From contig CAKOHE010000005.1 of assembly GCA_934047225.1 (NCBI GenBank), forward strand, positions 157,501 to 221,500: a stretch of DNA of 64,000 bases, in the 5' to 3' direction. The notes beneath the pieces are model-generated. The model saw only the letters and a list, made by a program, of their open reading frames with translations, was not told the DNA's origin and searched no databases. This document shows positions 1 through 11,643 of the stretch, in pieces (position 1 is the stretch's first letter; the number at the start of each line of letters is the position of its first letter). This DNA comes from Ypsolopha sequella (Eukaryota; Arthropoda; Insecta; Lepidoptera; Ypsolophidae). Position numbers and translations under genes: made by a program.

Positions 1-786
1 ACACTTATTTTTACTTGCACAATAACATTTTTTTTCCACTAGACTTACTTTTGAATGAAAGTTGTGCAAATTTATTGGCCACTATGTGGTGTTGGTTTTT
101 TGATAATTGCAGAAAATTGCACAATAAAAGTGCAATTAACGTTACATTTATTTTCACTTGCACAATATTTTTTTTATCTACGAGATCGATTTGGATGATA
201 CATTTACCATTTATACATAGTGTAGCTTTAAAATGTGTTATGAATTTAGTATAAAATATATAATATATAATCGGTATCAGATGGAATATTTTTCCATGCT
301 CTCGCCTCGCAATCTTCCAATACTCGTGCGCTCAGCGTGCAGAGTACGGCAGAGAGAACGAAAAAATTTTTATAATTTTTTTTTTTCTTCTTCTCAGATT
401 TTTACAAGTCAGAGGAGAGAGAGAGGAAATTCTTCCAAGTCGTGTCTCTGTTGAACGAACAAAAATTCCACATCGGGCGTCGACACATTGGAAAATGAAT
501 ACTTCAATGTGTCCAGAGGGCGCGTTTGAACGCTTTGTGTTCGCTGTCTGGCCTCTATGGCACCGGGTGTAATCGATCGTACTATCGAGTCTCGTAAGCA
601 GACTTTTTACAAGTCGAAGACGTCTCTCGGTTGAATGTTCGATAATGGCGTCTCTAGTACGCCCTCTGTGCTATACAGAATACAGAAAACAACAAACTGT
701 TTTTGTACATGTTGAACGAGCTAACCGTCGTGCGATGCACTATGCGTCGAACACGGAAAGTTTATCATCATTTGTATAAAGATAGC
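1..786 (+). other. rDNA external/intergenic spacer
   Basis: This is the non-coding sequence directly upstream of the 18S gene. It contains two loosely similar segments (about 395-455 and 595-640) sharing a 'tttttacaagtc' core followed by 'tctct.ggttga', and two similar AT-rich segments near 1-30 and 140-175 sharing 'cacttgcacaata'. This fits an external transcribed spacer running back into intergenic spacer. No protein gene is supported. The transcription start of RNA polymerase I cannot be placed by eye. Confidence 0.6.
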
Positions 787-1984
787 TCCCTGGTTGATCC
801 TGCCAGTAGTTATATGCTTGTCTCAAAGATTAAGCCATGCATGTCTCAGTGCAAGCCGTATTAAGGCGATACCGCGAGTGGCTCAATATATCAGTTTTGG
901 TTCCTTAGATCTTACTCAGTTACTTGGATAACTGTGGTAATTCTAGAGCTAATACATGCAATCAGAACTCTGACCAGTGATGGAATGAGTGCTTTTATTA
1001 GATCAAAACCAATCGACGGAGGGCCTCGCGTCCAAAGTCGTTCATTTTGATGAATCTGGATAACTTTTGCCGATCGTATGGTCAAGTACCGACGACGCAT
1101 CTTTCAAATGTCTGCCTTATCAACTTTCGATGGTAGTTTCTGCGACTACCATGGTTGTCACGGGTAACGGGGAATCAGGGTTCGATTCCGGAGAGGGAGC
1201 CTGAGAAACGGCTACCACATCCAAGGAAGGCAGCAGGCGCGCAAATTACCCACTCCCGGCACGGGGAGGTAGTGACGAAAAATAACGATACGGGACTCTT
1301 ACGAGGCCTCGTAATCGGAATGAGTACACTTTAAATATTTTAACGAGGAACAATTGGAGGGCAAGTCTGGTGCCAGCAGCCGCGGTAATTCCAGCTCCAA
1401 TAGCGTATACTAAAATTGTTGCGGTTAAAAAGCTCGTAGTTGCATTTGTGCGCCGCGCTGTCGGTGCACCGCATCCGCGGTGATACTGACACGTTTGCGG
1501 AGCATATCGTCGGTGAGCCACCGGTCAAACGGTGACTCAATATCAAAAATCCTATCGCGGTGCTCTTCAGTGAGTGTCGAGATGGGCCGACAATTTTACT
1601 TTGAACAAATTAGAGTGCTCAAAGCGGGCTCAAAATGCTGCTTGAATATTTCGTGCATGGAATAATAGAATATGATCTCGGTTCTATTTTGTTGGTTTTC
1701 AGAACTCCGAGGTAATGATTAATAGGGATAACTGGGGGCATTCGTATTGCGACGTTAGAGGTGAAATTCTTGGATCGTCGCAAGACGAACATCAGCGAAA
1801 GCATTTGCCAAAGGTGTTTTCAACAATCAAGAACGAAAGTTAGAGGTTCGAAGGCGATTAGATACCGCCCTAGTTCTAACCGTAAATATGTCATCTAGCG
1901 ATCCGCCGACGTTACTACAATGGCTCGGCGGGCAGCTTCCGGGAAACCAAAGATTTTGGACTCCGGGGGGAGTATGGTTGCAAA

Positions 1985-2033
<49 letters not shown>

Positions 2034-2502
2034 GCGGCTTAATTTGACTCAACACGGGAAATCTCACCAGGCCCGGACACCGGAAGGATTGACAGATTAA
2101 CAGCTCTTTCTTGATTCGGTGGGTGGTGGTGCATGGCCGTTCTTAGTTGGTGGAGCGATTTGTCTGGTTAATTCCGGTAACGAACGAGACTCTAGCCTGC
2201 TAAATAGGCGTCGTCATTTAGGTGTGCGTGGTTTCGGCCGCGCAACTCACTGGCGACGTATTAAAATTCTTCTTAGAGGGACCGGCGGCTTCGAGCCGCA
2301 CGAGATTGAGCAATAACAGGTCTGTGATGCCCTTAGATGTCCTGGGCCGCACGCGCGCTACACTGAAGGAATCAGCATGTTCTCCCTGGCCTAGAGGCCC
2401 GGGCAACCCGCTGAAACTCCTTCGTGCTGGGGATTGGGGTTTGCAATTATCCTCCATAAACGAGGAATTCCTAGTAAGCGCGAGTCATAAGCTCGCGTTG
2501 AT

Positions 2503-2548
<46 letters not shown>

Positions 2549-2632
2549 AATGATTTAGTGAGGTCTTCGGACCGACACGCGATGGCTTCACGGCCGTCGG
2601 CGTTGTTGGGAAGTTGACCAAACTTGATCATT

Positions 2633-2668
<36 letters not shown>

Positions 2669-2690
2669 GGAACCTGTGGAAGGATCATTA
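787..2690 (+). rRNA. 18S ribosomal RNA (diverged copy)
   Basis: Full-length small-subunit rRNA, about 1.9 kb. It begins at 'ccctggttgatcctgcc' and ends at 'ggaaggatcatta'. Universal landmarks are present, including 'gtgccagcagccgcggtaat' near 1369, 'gaattgacggaagggcacca' near 1999 and 'tgtacacaccgcccgtc' near 2518. Several normally invariant positions look altered: the 3' end reads gtaggggaacctgtgg where gtaggtgaacctgcgg is expected, and the region at 850-900 departs from the usual insect text. I infer a diverged or pseudogenised copy outside the homogenised array. The reading frames inside it are not genes. Confidence 0.95.
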
Positions 2691-3040
2691 ACGTATTGAA
2701 TCGTCTTGACCGATGATTTTTACAAAAACGATCTCAACAGATATCTTTTATTGTTTGTTGTCGTTGAAATGTCAACTATTATTTTAACTAATGATAGAAG
2801 ACTTTCTCTAGTACATGCAACAATATAGTTCTGTTTCTCTCAGGCTGTAGTCTATGTGATATTTAATATTACAATGACGGCGGCCGAGAGTCGTCCGTCG
2901 AACTGACACGATGCAGATGGGTACAAATCCGCACCCTGAGTCGTCTGTTTGGTGGACGTTAAAATAAAAACTGCGCGGTGAATATTTCATTCGAAATGAG
3001 ATTTTTATTTTTATTTTAATCAGTGTAAATCGATATTGCC
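2691..3040 (+). other. Internal transcribed spacer 1
   Basis: This is the 350-bp AT-rich sequence between the 18S 3' end and the 5.8S start, in the normal position of ITS1. No gene is visible in it. Confidence 0.85.
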
Positions 3041-3185
3041 AAATTATTACCCTGGACGGTGGATCACTTGGCTCGCGGGTCGATGAAGAACGCAGTTAAC
3101 TGCGCGTCATAGTGTAAACTGCAGGACACATTTGAACATCGACATTTCGAACGCACATTGCGGTCCGTGGAGACACATCCAGGAC
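3041..3185 (+). rRNA. 5.8S ribosomal RNA, 3'-truncated
   Basis: The 5.8S rRNA begins at 'aaattattaccctggacgg'. It contains the conserved blocks 'gatgaagaacgcag', 'tgaacatcgacatttcgaac' and 'gcacattgcggtcc'. Homology stops around 'acatccaggac', roughly 15 nt before the expected end. The next bases belong to a 252-bp block that recurs at 6988. No ITS2 or 28S follows in the window, so this is a broken rDNA unit. Confidence 0.9.
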
Positions 3186-3433
3186 ATGGTGCTGCACGAG
3201 TGATTTCAATGTTTAGGGACGCTCTGGATTTCTTGTTGGTTCTTTACCAGAGTTGTGTAGTCAGGGAACCAACATAGGCGCGTAAATTTAAAAATAAATA
3301 AATAAATCTTAAATTTAGAATTCAAAAAAAATATATATCCCCTAAAAAAAGTCAAGGGGGTATTCCACATCCAAGGGAAGGTACTTCTGAGGAGTTGCTA
3401 ATATGGCTTACCTTGAGTTTCTATTTTATTGAC
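3182..3433. repeat. 252-bp duplicated block, copy 1
   Basis: This segment, from 'ggacatggtgctgcacgag' to 'ctattttattgac', recurs at 6988-7239 with the same length and only about one difference seen (gtcaaggg versus gccaaggg). It starts exactly where 5.8S homology ends and stops exactly where the MGA-like copy begins. No coding potential or terminal repeats were recognised. It holds a short (aaat)n run and an a/t-rich middle. Confidence 0.85.
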
Positions 3434-4359
3434 TGTTTTGCTGTTCAAGCTCCGACTTATCCACCGTAACAGGATGATCTATATTATTATCTGATAGTTC
3501 AGCGTCGGATTTTTCTTTTAGTTTCGTAACTGAACCAATCAACTCCCAACAATCGGTGAAACCACACATAATATAAAAATTGTCTTTCAAATCAAAAGTA
3601 TCTTGCAAAAGATTTCTCACTGTGATTGGATACTTTTTAAGATCTTCAAATTTAATTTTGTCAACATCAATACAGTTTGCAAAGAAAGGCTTATTCAAAT
3701 CTACCGCCATAAATATACGATATGGTTCATCTTTAGTTACGACAAAGTAGTTTTTCCGTTTGTTGTATCTGTCTAATATTACTTCCCAAGGGTAAAGAGC
3801 AATTTTTCCAGCCTTCGGAGCTTCCAAGGAAATACTTTTGTTACGATTTTTTTCTGAGCGCTGTTTATAATGTTTATAGTTAGCTTCAAGCCAAGACACC
3901 AATTTAGCTTTGTTTGGGAAATGTTTCGAAATTTCACTTGAACTGTTGCTTGGTGACTGATTCAGATTATGTATTAGTACATCGGATTCAGTGCAACCAG
4001 ATGGTTCTTTTAGAGTTTCAAGGTCGACCTCATCTTTATCGTTACTGATATAACTCATCATTTTGCTATGAAGTCTTACATCATTCTTTTCCATTTCCAT
4101 TATTATTGCATTGGTTTCCTTGTAGTGTTTGTCACTAAACTTTCTCCGTTTATACGGTTTCGTTCGAGCACACGACGGTGCGCGATACGAAAACGACGTT
4201 TCGTCGTATACTCCATCAGAGGAAGAACTATATCGATTACTTCTGTGATTATCATGATTATATTTCTCATGTGTCTTCTTTCCCGCTGATTTGAAGTTAT
4301 TTAAAATATTGCTGTTAGTATTGTCGGATTCTATTAACAAATCATTAGATAGATCAATA

Positions 4360-5664
4360 CGAGGGGCATGCCAAAAGAAATTAGATACACAAAAATTATA
4401 AAATTTATTCTTTATTACAAGTATCGATCTTTTCGAAGTATTCACCCTGAGCACGTATACACTTTTCTATACGTCTGAACTAATTGGAAAATACCAATGA
4501 CCACTCTTCTTTAGACACCTCAGAAATCTCGAAAATATAGGCAGCCAGTGCATCTTCTTTGCTTTCAAACTTCTTCCCCTTTATTTTTTCTTTGATTTTT
4601 GGAAACAGGTAAAATCACAAGGTGCTAGGTTAGGGGAATATGGTGAGTGAGGGAGGATTGACGCATTTTTTGAGTCGAAAAAGTCAAGTGTTTTGGCAGA
4701 CGTGTGCGACGCCGCATTGTCGTGGTGCCTGAGAAGGCGTCGGATTCCTGACTTCGGTCGCTTGTCACACCAAGCTGATATTACTGTTGGAGCACAAACT
4801 GTCACATACCATTCGGAGTTCATCGTTCTTTGATTCTCTAGCACTACAGTAGCAATATGATCCGTTTTGCTGAAAAACGAGGAGACCATTTGTTTCTGTG
4901 TGCTTCGTGCACGGCGACATTTCGTTGGAGTTGTCTCATCTTCAAAGCACCATACAGTCGTATGTCACTTTGTTTCGGGATCATAGTTATAAAGCCATGT
5001 TTCATCACCAGTCAGCATATCATACACATTTTTTTTCTCGCCACCGTCGAATTTATCTATCATGAATAGGCACCAATCCAACCGACGGTCTTCTGCTCAT
5101 CGGTAAGTTTGTGCGGCACCCATCTCAAACAACATTTACGGAGAGAAAGGTGGTCGTGAATTATGGTTTGCATTGCTGCTGATCCAATTCCCTGTTCTCG
5201 CTCCAGCTCTACATACATAATTCGTTGGTTTTCGCGAATAAGTTTTTCGACTGCACGAACGTTTTCTTCTGTGACCGCGGTTGGCAGCCGACCTGTCTTC
5301 GCTTCATCTTTGAGACATCCCCGTCCTCTTTTAAATTCAGCAAACCAATTAAATACTGTTGTTCGTGAGCAACCAGACTCACCAAAAGTAGTAGCCAAAA
5401 GTTCAAAACATTCTTGAGGCTTGAAACTTTTTTATAGTCATAATAAATCATAGCGCGACAATCACTTCGACTGAGCTCCATTGCTGCAAGCGAATTCTCG
5501 GCAGATTCTCGGAAAAATGATGCTCATCCAAATAAAAAAAAAGAAATGATGTGCGTTCTATTTTCAGATATACCAACAAACAACCAGCCTATAAGATGAT
5601 GTATAACTTGCCAGTGTCAATCAAAGGAATAAATAGTATCTAACTTCTTTTGGCATGCCCCTCG
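4360..5664 (-). mobile_element. Mariner-family DNA transposon
   Basis: Element of 1305 bp bounded by inverted repeats reading cgaggggcatgccaaaag at both ends and flanked by TA (4358-4359 and 5665-5666), the standard Tc1/mariner target duplication. It interrupts the MGA-like copy 1. The undisturbed copy 2 at 8955 shows the joined sequence 'gatcaatatattcacc', an in-window empty site. The size is normal for mariner. Confidence 0.95.
4581..5481 (-). pseudogene. Mariner transposase (frameshifted)
   Basis: Transposase that cuts and pastes the surrounding element. Reading starts at 'MELSRSDCRAMIYYDYKK' (5481). It then needs at least two frame changes: near 5425, between the first segment and 'ATTFGESGCSRTTVFNWF', and near 5090 after 'HKLTDEQKTV'. 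The helix-turn-helix region, the TGDETW motif with the first catalytic aspartate (about 5000), the HDNA motif with the second, and 'HSPYSPNLAPCDF' with the third are all visible. The D,D34D spacing is as in mariners. The frame breaks make it inactive as written. Some may be base-call errors in short A/T runs. Confidence 0.9.
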
Positions 5665-6044
5665 TACATTCACCTTCCATGTGATTTGAAGATTCTTGTT
5701 TAAGACGTTCAGTAAAGATTCCTTGACAAAAACATTGATAGAGATTGTGTACCATACACCAAGGTTCTATATTTACACAATCTAGTTTTAATACAGAGAC
5801 TGACAAGAACTTACGTTCATTTTGTTCACCTTTTAAACCGCTATTGAAAAATTCAGCGTACCTTTTTGGAACTTTTAAGTTTCTTCGTTTTTCTTGAGTT
5901 ACCACAACAGTTTGGTGAAATTTTTTCTCTTCTTTAGCAAGCTTTGAAGTAATTTTGTTGTCTAAATTAATTAGTCCCGGTATCAGATCTAAACTGTTTC
6001 CATCCAAACTACTTAAAGCCTTGTATCTCGAGAAATCACATTTG

Positions 6045-6987
6045 TTTTCGATTTATAAATTAATTTACCTGAAAATAAAGGTATACTAGTAAAGATGAAT
6101 TTATATTCGCCAGGAGACTAGAATATAGCTCCTCTGTAGTCAAGCATAGCAGTACTACTATAGTCAACCTTATACTGAGATGGTTAAGGCGTCTATACTT
6201 CGTCATGTGTGTGTAGATTCCTTTATTTGTTCGTCATATAGTAAAATCATAGATGGCCGAGAGATAGCCTTAATAACGTTGAAAATTATTCCGAATCCAG
6301 GAAGTATGTAGATCTTATAGCTTTATTGCTGAAGTTTGTTTCTAAAAATAAAGGACATCTTCAAGCTTTTATAAATTTTAAGACAAGTAGAAAAGGTCTT
6401 GGTTCAACAGAAATAGTCCAGAATTTGGTCTAGTTGAGTACCTACTTAGCCCATACTATGGATCTGGGTCAGGTAAATAGCGAGAAGCTACCTTTTTGGT
6501 AAAAATGCCATACAAAATTACAAGACTTACCTACTTCTTTTTTGCACAAGAGAACAAATAAAATGTTCATGTTGCTATTTTAGTCAATATAATATCCGGC
6601 ACAGACATAGCCTTAAATATTATTCTAGATCCAAAATCATGGAAACCATTTTTATATCTAAGTTTATTTGAGAGATTTTTAGAAAATGGATAAATTTCTA
6701 ATGTAGATATTGGTACTTATCTGACTTGCCTTAAATATAACAAAGACGATTGTATTACAGAAGTTTTTTACAATTTTGACTAGATAGAAGTTCTCTATTG
6801 AATAGTAAACAAAATGACTGTACGCTGAATATGAAAGTCTAAGTTTTTTACTTGATAGTTTTGTCATATTAACCTAGCAACTTTAAATTGAGTACTACAA
6901 GCAATATCTACTCGTAAGAAAATAATTTTAACTGAAACAGCTAGTCACTACTTGAGTAGATCTGTTAAGAGGCTGAATCATTGAATG
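6045..6987. other. Stretch with no recognised gene
   Basis: AT-rich sequence between the end of MGA-like copy 1 and the second 252-bp block. No reading frame longer than about 60 codons with recognisable content, no terminal repeats and no similarity to other parts of the window were seen. Confidence 0.5.
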
Positions 6988-7239
6988 GGACATGGTGCTG
7001 CACGAGTGATTTCAATGTTTAGGGACGCTCTGGATTTCTTGTTGGTTCTTTACCAGAGTTGTGTAGTCAGGGAACCAACATAGGCGCGTAAATTTAAAAA
7101 TAAATAAATAAATCTTAAATTTAGAATTCAAAAAAAATATATATCCCCTAAAAAAAGCCAAGGGGGTATTCCACATCCAAGGGAAGGTACTTCTGAGGAG
7201 TTGCTAATATGGCTTACCTTGAGTTTCTATTTTATTGAC
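6988..7239. repeat. 252-bp duplicated block, copy 2
   Basis: Second copy of the block at 3182-3433, in the same orientation and of the same length. On its right it is followed not by the MGA-like sequence but by about 430 bp of unrecognised AT-rich DNA, then the end of MGA-like copy 2. Confidence 0.85.
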
Positions 7240-7666
7240 CAGATAATCACAGATGTAAGAATTTTACTCACTGTCCTATGGGCTTACTTGAAGATTGCCG
7301 ACTAAAGAAGTTATTTTTCGTATAGAAGTATCTATCGAGTAATAAGTTTTACGACATACATAAAGGTCAGCTGTTAAAATATTATTCAGCTTTGATCATC
7401 AATAAATTATTAAGTTTCAAACTCAGAAATACCTCATCTCATCCATCCCCAATTATTGGTAGTGGTTATTAAAAAAAAATAATAAAGTATTTTATTCATA
7501 ACATTAGTTTAACATAGTAAGTTCACAGTTGTATAGCCTCTTAAGAAGCTGACTGGCGCAGAATTGCTACAGAGATTTAATTCACCTTTTTATTATTTGT
7601 AATATTGATGAATTTCATATATTAGCTTAACTGACAAATAGTGAAATTTCTAATCGGAACATTTTA

Positions 7667-9653
7667 CTATCTAAACCTACGAATTTGGTACAGTTTTACA
7701 GTTTCAATTCCAAGTTCCTCATGCATTTCATATGGCCCAACATAAACATAGTTTTCTCTTGGATCCGGTATTGCGTATATTCCAAACTGGGGGCTCTCAT
7801 TATCTACAGCAAATTTTTGAGACGACAACCTGACAGTTTTTCCTGAAACTCGGGCTACGTTAATGGCTTTTATAGTACTGTCATACTTTACAAAAAAACC
7901 CTATGCTATAGAACTGAATCTCACTAAAGTCATAGTTTATGGTCATGGCAAACCATTTCGATTTTTCATTCAAGTTATTACTATTATTCTTAGGTTTATC
8001 ACTTTCAGGACTATTTGCAGCACTGTCTTGCATGATGTTTTGCTGTTCAAGCTCCGACTTATCCACCGTAACAGGATGATCTATATTATTATCTGATAGT
8101 TCAGCGTCGGATTTTTCTTTTAGTTTCGTAACTGAACCAATCAACTCCCAACAATCGGTGAAACCACACATAATATAAAAATTGTCTTTCAAATCAAAAG
8201 TATCTTGCAAAAGATTTCTCACTGTGATTGGATACTTTTTAAGATCTTCAAATTTAATTTTGTCAACATCAATACAGTTTGCAAAGAAAGGCTTATTCAA
8301 ATCCACCGCCATAAATATACGATATGGTTCATCTTTAGTTACGATAAAGTAGTTTTTCCGTTTGTTGTATCGGTCTAATATTACTTCCAAAGGGTAAAGA
8401 GCAATTTTTCCAGCCTTCGGAGCTTCCAAGGAAATACTTTTGTTACGATTTTGTTCTGAGCGCTGTTTATAATGTTTATAGTTAGCTTCAAGCCAAGACA
8501 CCAATTTAGCTTTGTTTGGGAAATGTTTCGAAGTTTCACTTGAACTGTTGCTTGGTGACTGATTCAGATTATGTATTAGTACATCGGATTCAGTGCAACC
8601 AGATGGTTCTTTTAGAGTTTCAAGGTCGACCTCATCTTTATCGTTACTGATATAACTCATCATTTTGCTATGAAGTCTTACATCATTCTTTTCCATTTCC
8701 ATTATTATTGCATTGGTTTCCTTGTAGTGTTTGTCACTAAACTTTCTCCGTTTATACGGTTTCGTTCGAGCACACGACGGTGCGCGATACGAAAACGACG
8801 TTTCGTCGTATACTCCATCAGAGGAAGAACTATATCGATTACTTCTGTGATTATCATGATTATATTTCTCATGTGTCTTCTTTCCCGCTGATTTGAAGTT
8901 ATTTAAAATATTGCTGTTAGTATTGTCGGATTCTATTAACAAATCATTAGATAGATCAATATATTCACCTTCCATGTGATTTGAAGATTCTTGTTTAAGA
9001 CGTTCAGTAAAGATTCCTTGACAAAAACATTGATAGAGATTGTGTACCATACACCAAGGTTCTATATTTACACAATCTAGTTTTAATACAGAGACTGACA
9101 AGAACTTACGTTCATTTTGTTCACCTTTGAAACCGCTATTGAAAAATTCTAGGTACCTTTTTGGAACTTTTAAGTTTCTTCGTTGTGATTTTAACATTAT
9201 ACTTTTTTCTTGAGTTACCACAACAGTTTGGTGAAATTTTTTCTCTTCTTTAGCAAGCTTTGAATTAATTTTGTTGTCTAAATTAATTAGTCCCGGTATC
9301 AGATCTAAACTGTTTCCATCCAAACTACTTAAAGCCTTGTATCTCGAGAAATCACATTTGCATTCAAACATGCAATCAACTCTTCCACAGTGTGTTTTTA
9401 TGTTATGTCTAAATTCCAAAGAAGAGCATATACATCCCAAGGCGCAAAATGCTTTATTGCATGGAAGCATTTCTTTTTCAATATCTCCTGAATCAGATAG
9501 TCTTATAACAGTAACATCTAGTCTCTCTAGTTCGTTATATTTTCTCTTTATTTTTTCCTTGATTACAGTAGTGCTATTCACCATTTCAACCTCATCAGGT
9601 TTTGTATCCCTTGGTTCATCGATTCCAGTGTACTGTAATGCAATCATGGGCAC
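7667..9653 (-). CDS. MGA-like protein with DUF4801-type cysteine motif, copy 2 (one frameshift)
   Basis: Open frame of 590 codons from 9653 to 7881. Residues 65-100 carry a cysteine cluster with an LGC core ('CALGCICSSL') followed by 'THCGRVDCMFECKC'. This resembles the conserved DUF4801 region of MAX-gene-associated protein MGA, a chromatin/transcription factor of the PRC1.6 complex. A basic, serine-rich middle (about 240-300) and a conserved-looking C-terminal part ('MCGFTDCWELIGSV') follow. The frame ends in a T7 tract near 7900. A one-base shift there reopens a convincing continuation to a stop at 7667, ending in 'YQIRRF'. The start is uncertain: a splice-acceptor-like 'ttacag' lies just inside at about 9640, so the true exon may begin near 9632. 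No T-box or bHLH domain is in this piece. The MGA assignment is from motif memory and is moderate. Confidence 0.6.
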
Positions 9654-9775
9654 CGACTTGACAAAAATGTTGGGGGGGCCAAGTTACATAAAAAAACAAG
9701 GTTTACAAATCATATCTTATTTAATTTATCTCATAATTAATTCGTTGACGAGAGGTCTGAGGTCTAAACTACCCA

Positions 9776-9965
9776 GAACAGTTTGATGGGTGTTCAAAAC
9801 TGCGATGTTGTCGAGTCTCTGGGCGTCATAGCAGACAGCAAGTAAGTTTTCAATCTACGAAGAGCACTGAATGATCTTTCAGCTGACGCTGTGATTACTG
9901 GTACAGTTCGTAAGAGTTTAATGCATTTAGATACTTCAGGAAGTAACTGGCGTACTGTAAAAACT
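9776..9965 (-). pseudogene. hAT transposase C-terminal (dimerisation) remnant
   Basis: The minus-strand reading 'VRQLLPEVSKCIKLL' then 'ITASAERSFSALRRLKTYL' is the characteristic C-terminal dimerisation motif of hAT-family transposases of the ZMYM1-like/DUF4371 type. The frame ends shortly after at 'MTPRDSTTSQF'. Upstream coding up to about 10100 is degenerate. G-rich strings such as 'gggggggctcagccc' near 10420 look like a terminal part of a similar element. Only the end of the gene survives. Confidence 0.8.
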
Positions 9966-11109
9966 TCTTTACATCATGTAAAGTGTTGAGTTTTTCTTTC
10001 CTTTGTATGGAAATATCGCGAGGCTTTAAACGGCCGCTTTTGGCATAAGTTGAAATTTTAGCTCATCAATGACGTTCTCTATGAAAACTATGCTATTTAA
10101 AATAGCTCATTGCTATATCTACGCATTTATTGAGCAGATTTTCAATAATTGTTCTAGTAAGTAAATAATGTTTTTTTTTCTAAAGTGGCATAACTTTCGC
10201 GGCATAAAGTTCGTACGGCGGCGCCCCTCACCCCCTCAATCTATTATTTCTACGAACAATGCAACTTTCAAAAAAGTTTTCTAGGCTTTTGTCTTTATTA
10301 TTAATACAAAAGGGTCAGTTTCGGTTATTGAATTTTGAACAACTCGTTTTAGCGAGCGTCGGCGGGACGCTGGTTTTAATTCAGTCTCAGCAAAAGTAAG
10401 GACACAGGACATAATTTTGTTTGGGGGGGCTCAGCCCTACATTGTGGGGACTTGGGCACCCCCGGGCCCATTGATGTCGGCGCTAGTGAATGCAATCGGA
10501 ATAAATACACACTACTTTAAGAATATCTATGATTAGCAAATGGTTTTGATATTTGGTTTGTATGAACTAGGATTGCTCCGCCGGCCTCCTAAGAAGGTTT
10601 ATTGTATGGGGACCTCCGTCGGGTATTAAGGCGTATGACCACGCTAAATAACTCGATGTGTGTCGGTACAAATTTCAACGGAAACGACATTGAAATAATG
10701 TTCATTTCAGCGTGCCTTGAAAGGTGGCTGTTACGACAACCACTGCGTCTCCGGCTAGCGCAAAATAGGAGAAAATAATACTTTTCACATGGACGCCGTG
10801 GACGAAAAAAAAATTGAACTTGAATTTTTTAGATCTAAAAATTTCCTATAATTTGGTGAAATAATGATTAAAATCGCTTTAAGCGTTTGAAAGGAGTAAG
10901 AGAATTCTTGTGTTAATCATGTGAAACTTTCGATGACTTTCGATTTTTTTTGTCAAAACTTACAATAGAAAAATTGTTCATGAAACTTAAAATTTATTTT
11001 TGACTCTATAATGCCTAGTTATCATATATTTTTATGAAAGTTTTTGGACCACCCGTGTGAGAGGAGTAGGCCTTCAAAGACAGGTCCAAATTGCAGTTGG
11101 CGTATCCAT
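9966..11109. other. Degenerate repeat DNA, no gene
   Basis: Apart from a likely continuation of the hAT remnant (to about 10100) and a G/C-rich element end at 10420-10480, nothing coding is visible. The stretch is AT-rich with short homopolymers. Confidence 0.5.
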
Positions 11110-11643
11110 TCGCCTTAATTGACAGCGGCCATCGCAACACGTATTGTGTGAAAATTTCAACTGGCTACCATAACGATTGATGCTGAAGACCCCTAGAGCT
11201 GACAGACAGACGGACGACGGACAGGGGAGGCTTGATAATAACTTATAACTGTCGCGTGTATAGCGACGTTCTAGGGTTCTGGGTTGTGACTGGTGTCAAG
11301 TGAAATGCGGAGTACACGTTAGATTTTAATGTCACTATGGAAAACAGTTGAATGCCAGCGGCGCGCGCGCGGCCTCATTAGCTGACGGTCATAGCTCGAC
11401 TTCCCGCTCAACGGCGCGGGGGGTGAGGTCAGCATTCAACGGCGCGGGCGTCCGAGAGGTGGCGTGGTCGCGGAGAGCCACGAACGCAGTCGAGTCTCTC
11501 CGAATAACGGCTAACTTAACGAAAGCGAGACGGCACTACGCCTCTCGTATAGAGGGAGTTCACGGCGAAGGTCACACGCTACATAACTTATTATTATTAG
11601 TAATAAGGTCCCGTTTGGCACACTTCAGGTACGGAACCCTAAA
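11110..11643 (+). repeat. Interspersed repeat tail, interrupted
   Basis: The text 'tgtgaaaatttcaactggct', 'gacagacagacggacgacgg' and the end 'ggtacggaaccctaaaa' belongs to a very common lepidopteran interspersed repeat. It is split by the GC-rich insertion at 11247-11582. Confidence 0.6.
11247..11582. mobile_element. 336-bp GC-rich insertion with 9-bp target duplication
   Basis: The 9-mer ataacttat occurs on both sides (11238-11246 and 11583-11591). Removing one copy and the intervening 336 bp reconstitutes the host repeat around 'taataaggtcccg'. The insert is much richer in G+C than its surroundings and contains 'gcgcgcgcgcgg' and 'acggcgcggg' twice. Inverted ends are weak (a shared gcgtgt near each end). 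A reading frame of 99 codons across it looks incidental. Confidence 0.6.

Larger units (their letters stand above)
3434..6044 (-). pseudogene. MGA-like (DUF4801-type) coding segment, copy 1, split by mariner
   Basis: Minus-strand coding sequence almost identical to 8036-9360 of the second copy. The reading frame runs from about 6044 to 5667, is interrupted by a mariner element at 4360-5664, and resumes from 4357 to 3434. Relative to copy 2 it lacks a 21-bp in-frame segment (seven residues around 'SIMLKSQ') and the whole cysteine-rich N-terminal part. The arithmetic is exact: 2611 bp minus the element and its TA duplication plus 21 bp equals the 1325 bp of copy 2. The partial ends and the insertion mean it cannot encode the full protein. 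Fusion of its upstream half to the mariner end creates a short chimeric frame. I infer a recent segmental duplication. Confidence 0.85.

Noticed and set aside
1246..2617. Open frames inside the 18S gene
   Set aside because: They overlap conserved rRNA and have no protein features.
9271..9786. 171-codon plus-strand frame
   Set aside because: Antisense to the MGA-like coding segment and the hAT remnant.
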